A DNA stretch of 64,000 bases from Nonomuraea glycinis (GTDB lineage Bacteria; Actinomycetota; Actinomycetes; Streptosporangiales; Streptosporangiaceae): NCBI RefSeq assembly GCF_014646515.1, contig NZ_BMNK01000020.1, positions 1 to 64,000 of the forward strand. The letters are read 5' to 3'. Position numbers and translations under genes: made by a program. Of this stretch, positions 59,274-64,000 are shown piece by piece (position 1 is the first letter of the stretch; each line of letters starts with the position of its first letter). Under the pieces are notes generated by a model. The model was not told the DNA's origin. It ran no database searches and worked only from the letters and a program-made list of their open reading frames with translations.

Positions 59274-60940
59274 TTCAGGTCCGCATCGTCCGCGCGCTGC
59301 ACCCAGTCGGCGAAGCTCTCGCCCTCTTTCTTCTGGGTGTCGAAGTTGGTGACGACCCGCTCCACGTAGTCAGGCAGTGCCTTGGCGGTGGTCTTGAGGC
59401 CGCGCACCTTCCGGCCGAAGCCGGAGCCGACGCCGAGCGCGCCGCCCAGGTGGATCTGGAAGCCGCCGACCTGCTGGCCGTTCTCGTCCAGCATGAGCTG
59501 GCCCTTCAGGCCGATGTCGGCGGTCTGGATGCGGGCGCAGGAGTTGGGGCAGCCGTTGACGTTGATGGTGAGCGGCTGGTCGAACGTCGGCAGCCGCTTC
59601 TCCAGCTCGTCGATGAGGTCGGAGGCCAGGCCCTTGGTCTCGATCATGGCGAGCTTGCAGTATTCGATGCCGGTGCAGGCCATCGTCTGACGGCGGAACG
59701 TGGACGGGCGCACCTGGAGGTCGATCGCCTCCAGCTCGGCCACCAGCGAGTCCACCTGGTCGGGCGCGATGTCCAGGATGATCATCTTCTGCTCGAGCGT
59801 GGTGCGGACCCGGCTGGAGCCGTGCCGCTCGGCGATGTCGGCGATGGCGAACAGCTTGTCGGCGTCCAGGCGGCCGACGCGGGGGGCGAAGCCCACGTAG
59901 AAGTTGCCGTCCTTCTGCGGGAAGACGCCGACGTGGTCGCGGCGGCCGACGTCCGGCGCCTGCGGGGCGGGACCGTCGGGCAGCGGCTCGGCGAGGTATT
60001 CGGTCTCCAGCACCTGGCGGAACTTCTCCGCGCCCCAGTCGTTGACCAGGAACTTCAGCCGGGCCCTGCTGCGCAGCCGCCGGTAGCCGTAGTCGCGGAA
60101 GATGCCGGTCACGCCGGCCCAGACCTCGCCCACCTGGTCGCGCCGGACGAACACGCCCAGGCGCTGGGCCAGCATCGGGTTGGTGGACAGGCCGCCGCCG
60201 ACCCACAGGTCATAGCCCTGCTCGCCCTGCTCGTTGACCACGCCCACGAACGCGATGTCGTTGATCTCGTGCACGGTGCAGTGCGCCGAGCAGCCGCTGA
60301 GCGCCGTCTTGTACTTGCGCGGCAGGTTGGAGAAGGCGGGGTCGCCGATGTACGGCTTGATGGCGTCGATCTCGCTGGTGGCGTCGAAGACCTCCTCGAC
60401 GTCGATCCCGGCCACCGGGCAGCCGAGGATGGTGCGCGGGACGTCACCGCACGCCTCGGTGGTCGACAGGCCCACCGCCTCCAGCCGCTCCCAGATGTCG
60501 GGCACCGACTCGATCTCCACCCAGTGCACCTGCACGTTGTGCCGGTCGGTCAGGTCGGCGGTGCCCCTGGCGTAGTCCTTGGAGATGCCGGCGATCGTGC
60601 GCAGCTGGCGGAGGTCGAGCTGCCCGCCGTCGATGCGCACCCGCATCATGAAGTAGCGGTCGTCGAGCTCCTCCGGCTCCAGGATCGCCGTCTTGCCGCC
60701 GTCGATGCCTGGCCTGCGCTGGGTGTAGAGGCCGTACCAGCGCATCCGGCCGCGTAGGTCGGCAGGGTCGATCGAGTCGAAACCCCGCTTGGAGTAGATG
60801 TCGATGATCCGCTGACGGACGTTGAGGCCGTCGTCGTTCTTCTTGAGCTCTTCGTTCTTGTTGAGTGGCTCCCGATAACCGAGAGCCCACTGGCCTTCGC
60901 CGCGCGGGCGCTTGTGATGCCGGCTGGCAGGGGTGCTCAT
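59270..60940 (-). CDS. sir: Ferredoxin-dependent assimilatory sulfite reductase (nitrite/sulfite reductase family)
   Basis: A 556-residue siroheme and 4Fe-4S enzyme that reduces sulfite to sulfide. The cluster cysteines are in CTGIEYCKLAM (CX5C) and NGCPNSCARIQ (CX3C). Two ferredoxin-like half domains begin RGRMRWYGLYTQRRPGIDGG in outline and GRRDHVGVFPQKDGNFYVG. The neighbourhood (cysH, chelatase) favours sulfite over nitrite. AAGGAC precedes the ATG at 60940. The operon is headed by a cysteine leader peptide and a promoter about 200 bases upstream. Confidence 0.92.
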   Translation of the reverse strand: MSTPASRHHKRPRGEGQWALGYREPLNKNEELKKNDDGLNVRQRIIDIYSKRGFDSIDPADLRGRMRWYGLYTQRRPGIDGGKTAILEPEELDDRYFMMRVRIDGGQLDLRQLRTIAGISKDYARGTADLTDRHNVQVHWVEIESVPDIWERLEAVGLSTTEACGDVPRTILGCPVAGIDVEEVFDATSEIDAIKPYIGDPAFSNLPRKYKTALSGCSAHCTVHEINDIAFVGVVNEQGEQGYDLWVGGGLSTNPMLAQRLGVFVRRDQVGEVWAGVTGIFRDYGYRRLRSRARLKFLVNDWGAEKFRQVLETEYLAEPLPDGPAPQAPDVGRRDHVGVFPQKDGNFYVGFAPRVGRLDADKLFAIADIAERHGSSRVRTTLEQKMIILDIAPDQVDSLVAELEAIDLQVRPSTFRRQTMACTGIEYCKLAMIETKGLASDLIDELEKRLPTFDQPLTINVNGCPNSCARIQTADIGLKGQLMLDENGQQVGGFQIHLGGALGVGSGFGRKVRGLKTTAKALPDYVERVVTNFDTQKKEGESFADWVQRADDADLK

Positions 60941-61047
60941 TGCGCGTCCTTCTGGTTATGGGCGCGCCCAGCGTTCCTCCTGCCTCGTCATCGAGTGCAG
61001 GGGACAAATGGAGAGATGCGACGCGCTCAGTCGTAAAAAATCGGCAG

Positions 61048-61131
61048 TTAACGGGCGTCGCAACAGATGGCACTGCGGACACGCAGAAGGTCGACGTGGC
61101 GTCGACCGACGAGCATGGGGTCCGCTGGCAT
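61048..61131 (-). CDS. Cysteine-sensing leader peptide of the sulfur operon
   Basis: A 27-codon frame (an internal ATG at 61116 would give 22). It starts MPADPMLVGRR and continues HVDLLRVRSAICCDAR to a TAA. The RRxVDLxRxxSAIC pattern is that of actinobacterial putative cysteine leader peptides, and the tandem Cys codons TGT TGC lie near the end, as expected for ribosome stalling when charged tRNA-Cys is scarce. The first ATG lies at the predicted transcription start of a good promoter, so it may be leaderless. It sits 107 bases before the sulfite reductase start. Confidence 0.85.
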   Translation of the reverse strand: MPADPMLVGRRHVDLLRVRSAICCDAR

Positions 61132-61138
61132 GCTTAGA

Positions 61139-61167
61139 AAGATACTCTGGCCAACCGCTATGTCCAA
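61139..61167 (-). promoter_or_regulatory. Housekeeping-type promoter of the sulfur operon
   Basis: On the minus strand TTGGAC (61167-61162) and TATCTT (61144-61139) are separated by exactly 17 bases, a near-consensus -35/-10 pair. The predicted start of transcription falls within a base or two of the leader-peptide ATG at 61131. Confidence 0.75.
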
Positions 61168-61192
61168 GACCGGGTCCACAGTCTGGACGTGA

Positions 61193-61318
61193 TCACCCTT
61201 GGCGAGGCCAGGCCAGCGGCGAATCCTCGGCCTTCTTCGGGGGCTGGTGCTGGCAGTCGCACCAGGAGCCGCCCCGGCACTGCTCGTGCCGTCGTTCCTT
61301 GCACTTCTCGCAGATCAC
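61193..61318 (-). CDS. Small Cys-rich protein, 41 residues
   Basis: A GTG at 61318 opens a frame VICEKCKERRHEQC and then RGGSWCDCQHQPPKK, ending 41 codons later. The dense pattern CxxC, HEQC and CDCQH looks like a zinc-binding miniprotein. It has no clear ribosome site, so it may be leaderless. Its stop is only 26 bases before the -35 of the sulfur-operon promoter. I believe similar mini-proteins occur in other actinomycetes, but this could not be checked. Confidence 0.6.
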   Translation of the reverse strand: MICEKCKERRHEQCRGGSWCDCQHQPPKKAEDSPLAWPRQG

Positions 61319-61364
61319 ACCTGCATTATCCGCCCAGAACAAGGCTCGGGTTAGGCTTTCGGTC

Positions 61365-62150
61365 GTGGATCTCATGGCGGAGTTGCTCGACGACCTGCGC
61401 GCCGAAACCGCGAGCCTGGAAACCCTCCTGGACGGGCTGCGGCCACCGGACTGGGAGCAGCTCACGCCCGCCGAGGGATGGGCCGTCCGCGACCAGGTGA
61501 GCCACCTGGCCTGGTTCGACGACGCCGCGTGCACGGCGGCCGCCGACCCGGCCGCCTTCCAGGCCCTGCTCGCCGACCTGTTCGACACCGGCACCTCGGT
61601 GGACGACCTGGCCGTACGCGAGCGCGGGAGGTCGCCCGCCGAACTGCGCGCCTGGTTCGGCGCCTCACGCGAACGCCTCATCGGCACGCTCGCCCCGATC
61701 GAGCCGCGCCGCCGCCTGCCGTGGTACGGCATCGAGATGTCGGCGGCCTCCTTCGTCACCGCCCGGCTGATGGAGACCTGGGCGCACGGCCAGGACATCG
61801 CCGACGCGACCGGCGCCACCAGGGAGCCCACCGACCGGCTGCGGCACGTCGCGCGGATCGGGTGCATGGCGCTGCCCTACTCCTTCACCGTACGCGGGCT
61901 GCCGGTGCCGGAGCGGCCGGTGCGGGCCGAGCTGGCGCTGCCCGGCGGCGGCGAGTGGACGGCGGGCCCGCCGGACGCCGCGGACGTGGTGCGCGGCCCG
62001 ATGCTCGACTTCTGCCTCGCCGTCACGCAGCGGATCCACGTCGCCGACACCGCCCTGCGGATCACCGGCGAGACGGCGCGGGCGTGGATGCGGATCGCGC
62101 AGGCCTTCGCCGGGCCACCCGGAAAGGGACGAGAGCCACAATCGGGGTGA
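61365..62150 (+). CDS. DinB-like metal-binding protein (TIGR03084 type)
   Basis: A 261-residue protein of the mycothiol-related DinB/MDMPI superfamily. The first helix starts ELLDDLRAETASLETLL. Likely zinc ligands are His in RDQVSHLAWFDDAA, and His in ARLMETWAHGQDIADA. A C-terminal domain with RAELALPGGGEWTAGP and AVTQRIHVADTALRITG follows. GTG 61365 or ATG 61374 is the start; neither has a clear ribosome site. The function is unknown; relatives are mycothiol-dependent enzymes. Confidence 0.82.
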   Translation: MDLMAELLDDLRAETASLETLLDGLRPPDWEQLTPAEGWAVRDQVSHLAWFDDAACTAAADPAAFQALLADLFDTGTSVDDLAVRERGRSPAELRAWFGASRERLIGTLAPIEPRRRLPWYGIEMSAASFVTARLMETWAHGQDIADATGATREPTDRLRHVARIGCMALPYSFTVRGLPVPERPVRAELALPGGGEWTAGPPDAADVVRGPMLDFCLAVTQRIHVADTALRITGETARAWMRIAQAFAGPPGKGREPQSG

Positions 62151-62192
62151 TCCCTGATGAGCCGGGGGCCCCTGCGGTGACATGCTGTAAGC

Positions 62193-62588
62193 ATGCGCAC
62201 CATTCTCAACATCATCTGGCTCGTCTTCGCCGGCTTCTGGCTGGCCGTGGGATACGCCCTGGCCGGGATCATCTGCTGCATCCTCATCGTCACCATCCCG
62301 TTCGGCCTGGCCTCGTTCCGGATCGCCGCCTACGCGCTGTGGCCGTTCGGCAGGACCGTGGAGCGCGACCCCGACGCCGGGGTGTTCTCCCTGCTGGGCA
62401 ACATCATCTGGTTCCTCGTCGCCGGGATCTGGTTGGCCATCGGGCATGTGGTCACGTCCATCCCGCTGTTCATCTCGATCATCGGCATCCCGCTGGCCGT
62501 GGCCAACATCAAGATGATCCCGGTGTCGCTGCTACCGCTCGGCGCACGCATCGTCGACAACGACCAGAGCAGGACGTCCGGGACGTAA
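62193..62588 (+). CDS. YccF-domain inner membrane protein
   Basis: A 131-residue protein with two YccF domains and four hydrophobic segments (IIWLVFAGFWLAVGYALAGI, CCILIVTIPFGLASFRIAAYALWPFGR in outline, LLGNIIWFLVAGIWLAIGHV, SIIGIPLAVANIKMIPVSLLPLG). The repeated GNIIW/LNIIW and IPFGLASF/IPLAVANI show the internal duplication. The start codon is preceded by an inverted repeat (CATGC/GCATG) instead of a ribosome site. The function is unknown. Confidence 0.85.
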   Translation: MRTILNIIWLVFAGFWLAVGYALAGIICCILIVTIPFGLASFRIAAYALWPFGRTVERDPDAGVFSLLGNIIWFLVAGIWLAIGHVVTSIPLFISIIGIPLAVANIKMIPVSLLPLGARIVDNDQSRTSGT

Positions 62589-62627
62589 GCTGAACTGACG
62601 ACTAACCGCGAAAAAGCGTTGGGTGCG

Positions 62628-63560
62628 ATGACGTCCACGGATGCGCCTAGCCGGTCCAAGAGGCGGCTCGCCTCTACTGCCCGTGCCGGGTTGAGCTGGG
62701 TAAACGGCACGACCTCGTGGGCGCTCGTGCGCGCGACCACGAATGCCGGCGTGACCTACCGGGTGACCGGTCTGGCCGGCGAGGCGGCGTTCTTCGCGCT
62801 GCTGTCGCTGCCGCCGTTCGTGCTGGGGCTGATCGGCGTGCTGGCCAAGATCGGCACCTGGATCGGCGGCCAGCAGGTGCGGGAGATCGAGGCCTGGGTC
62901 ATCGACCGGGCCGGCCTGCTGTTCACCGAGGACACGATCACGAGTGTGGTCCGGCCGCTCCTCAGTGACGTGCTGCGGGACGACGCGGGCAAGGTGTCGA
63001 TCATCTCGCTCGGCTTCCTGCTGTCGCTCTGGTCGGGCTCGCGCGCCCTGTACGTCTACGTCGACCTCATCTCCGTCGCCTACGGCCTGGGCGAGGAGCG
63101 CGGCATCATCCGCACCCGGCTGATGTCCTTCGGCCTCTACGTGGTCGGCCTGGTCATCGGCATCATCGTGATGCCCATCCTGGTCATCGGCCCCACCCTG
63201 CTCAAGGGCGCGGTGCCGGGACAGTACGGCGGCCTCATCGAGCTGCTCTACTGGCCGGTGGTGATCGTCGGCTCGGTGCTCTTCCTGACCGTCCTCTACC
63301 ACGTGAGCGTGCCGGTGCGGACGACGTGGTGGCGGGAGCTGCCGGGGGCCATCCTGGCGCTGTTCCTGTGGATCGTCGGCGCCGCCGTGCTGCGGGCCGT
63401 GCTGGCCGCCTGGTTCTCGCCCGTCTCCGTCTACGGCTCGCTGGCCGCGCCCATCGCGGTGCTGCTGTGGCTCTACATCACCGCGCTGGCCGTGCTGATC
63501 GGAGCGCTTCTCAACGCCGAGGTGGACCGCCTGTCCGGCGGCGTCGGCCGCGCCCGATAG
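62628..63560 (+). CDS. YihY/BrkB-family membrane protein
   Basis: A 310-residue integral membrane protein with about six helices. Typical are YRVTGLAGEAAFFALLSLPPFVLGLIG in outline near the N terminus, LWSGSRALYVYVDLISVAYG, the YWPVVIVGSVLFLTVLYHVSVP helix and VYGSLAAPIAVLLWLYITALAVLIGALLNAEVDR at the end (landmarks YGSLAAPIAVLLWLY and GALLNAEVDR). It was once misnamed RNase BN. The function is unproven. ATG 62628 is chosen; no clear ribosome site is visible, and TTG 62619 is in frame. Confidence 0.88.
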   Translation: MTSTDAPSRSKRRLASTARAGLSWVNGTTSWALVRATTNAGVTYRVTGLAGEAAFFALLSLPPFVLGLIGVLAKIGTWIGGQQVREIEAWVIDRAGLLFTEDTITSVVRPLLSDVLRDDAGKVSIISLGFLLSLWSGSRALYVYVDLISVAYGLGEERGIIRTRLMSFGLYVVGLVIGIIVMPILVIGPTLLKGAVPGQYGGLIELLYWPVVIVGSVLFLTVLYHVSVPVRTTWWRELPGAILALFLWIVGAAVLRAVLAAWFSPVSVYGSLAAPIAVLLWLYITALAVLIGALLNAEVDRLSGGVGRAR

Positions 63561-63611
63561 CGGCTCCCGGCCGATCGCCGTGCGGGAGGGGCCGTCCACC
63601 TCCGATATCGT

Positions 63612-63692
63612 CAAAGATGACGCGACTGGCGCATTGGGTGGGATCGACCACCGGGGAGCGGAAGGAGCGGAGGCCGTGCGCCTGGGTCTTCG
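63612..63692 (+). ncRNA. ZTP (pfl) riboswitch
   Basis: The segment before glyA contains the conserved blocks of the pfl motif in order: ACTGGCG (63625-63631), GGGTGGGATCGACCACC (63636-63652), GGGGAGCG (63653-63660), GGCCGTGCGCCTGGG (63672-63686). In known cases ZTP or ZMP binding signals low 10-formyl-tetrahydrofolate and switches on folate one-carbon genes such as glyA. The ends are approximate. Confidence 0.9.
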
Positions 63693-63718
63693 CAAGATGT
63701 CAATGTGACAGGAGAGTC

Positions 63719-64000
63719 ATGAGTTCTCTCGCTAGCGTCGACCCGCAGATCGCCGAGCTCATCCAGGCGGAGGAGCGCCGCCAGGCCGACACCGTCAAGC
63801 TGATCGCCTCGGAGAACTACGTTTCCAAGGCCGTGCTGGAGGCCACCGGCACGGTCCTGACCAACAAATACTCCGAGGGCTACGCGGGCAAGCGCTACTA
63901 CGAGGGCCAGCAGGTCATCGACCAGATCGAGACCGTGGCCATCGACCGGGCCAAGTCGCTGTTCGGCGTCAACCACGCCAACGTCCAGCCCTACTCCGGC
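63719..64000 (+). CDS. glyA: Serine hydroxymethyltransferase, 5' part
   Basis: The first 94 codons of glyA, cut by the window end. The enzyme is PLP-dependent and interconverts serine and glycine with methylene-tetrahydrofolate. KLIASENYVSKAVLEATG, TNKYSEGYAGKRYYEGQQVID in outline and HANVQPYSG are diagnostic. ACAGGAGAG precedes the ATG. Expression is likely governed by the ZTP riboswitch just upstream. Confidence 0.95.
   Translation, partial: MSSLASVDPQIAELIQAEERRQADTVKLIASENYVSKAVLEATGTVLTNKYSEGYAGKRYYEGQQVIDQIETVAIDRAKSLFGVNHANVQPYSG

Noticed and set aside
59153..60757. 534-residue plus-strand frame
   Set aside because: Antisense to sulfite reductase; no conserved motif.
60941..61047. 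SAM or cobalamin riboswitch ahead of the sulfur operon
   Set aside because: None of their conserved blocks is visible; the Cys leader peptide accounts for regulation.

Overview
The window is chromosomal DNA of a high-GC, spore-forming type actinomycete. Third codon positions are strongly GC-biased, GTG starts are common, and the gene content is actinobacterial: DUF3000, HemQ with a HemY-type oxidase, RNHCP proteins, mycothiol-type DinB proteins, a subtilisin-inhibitor-like protein, two PASTA-less Ser/Thr kinases and an LCP protein. The order xylF-xylG-xylH-ROK regulator-dxs matches, from memory, the rok7B7/dxs neighbourhood of Streptomyces. The style (many lone membrane proteins, Nonomuraea/Streptosporangium-like proteins) suggests Streptosporangiales, but that is only an inference. 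No tRNA, rRNA, CRISPR, IS element or prophage was seen.

Layout. 1-4.8 kb: xylose-type ABC transporter and its ROK repressor. 4.8-6.5 kb: two secreted zinc peptidases. 6.6-10.5 kb: dxs, an APC permease and a small secreted SSI-like inhibitor. 10.6-13.9 kb: fatty-acid beta-oxidation pair fadBA. 13.9-19.7 kb: a membrane protein, two tandem receptor kinases and an LCP cell-wall ligase. 19.7-22.5 kb: a divergent SDR/TetR pair with twin operators, then a single-pass protein with eight 10-residue Tyr repeats. 22.6-31.5 kb: a LacI-centred carbohydrate region. It holds a LacI regulator, two TIM-barrel isomerases, a phosphodiesterase and a PEP-utilising phosphotransferase, with an opposing oxidoreductase/DUF993/isomerase operon whose start carries a perfect LacI-type operator. 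31.5-38.3 kb: RNase D, DUF3000, and the heme genes hemE, hemY (cgoX) and hemQ. 38.5-43.7 kb: a membrane-anchored protein, msrB, a stand-alone LigD polymerase domain, two coupled RNHCP proteins and a TPR protein. 43.7-53.7 kb: aldehyde dehydrogenase with a U32-like protein, a YfiH/PgeF protein, a lone KAS II, an ATP-dependent DNA ligase coupled to a RibD-like reductase, glgX and osmC. 53.8-57.5 kb: a sigma factor coupled to a DinB/MDMPI protein, an ankyrin-HEAT protein and a DUF1707 protein. 57.6-61.3 kb: a tightly overlapping sulfur-assimilation operon (sulfite reductase, a 56-residue zinc-ribbon protein, cysH, sirohydrochlorin-chelatase-like) preceded by a cysteine leader peptide with its own promoter. 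61.3-64 kb: a metal-binding DinB-like protein, YccF, a YihY protein, and a ZTP riboswitch ahead of a glyA cut by the window end.

Three regulatory elements are strongly supported: the cysteine attenuator peptide at 61048-61131, the ZTP riboswitch at about 63612-63692, and the LacI operator at 31483-31498. A recurring oddity is short tandem duplication exactly at gene 3' ends, including the stop codons, at five places with periods of 32, 62, 41, 28 and 15 bp. Several genes too small for routine calling (56, 41 and 27 residues) are annotated below.
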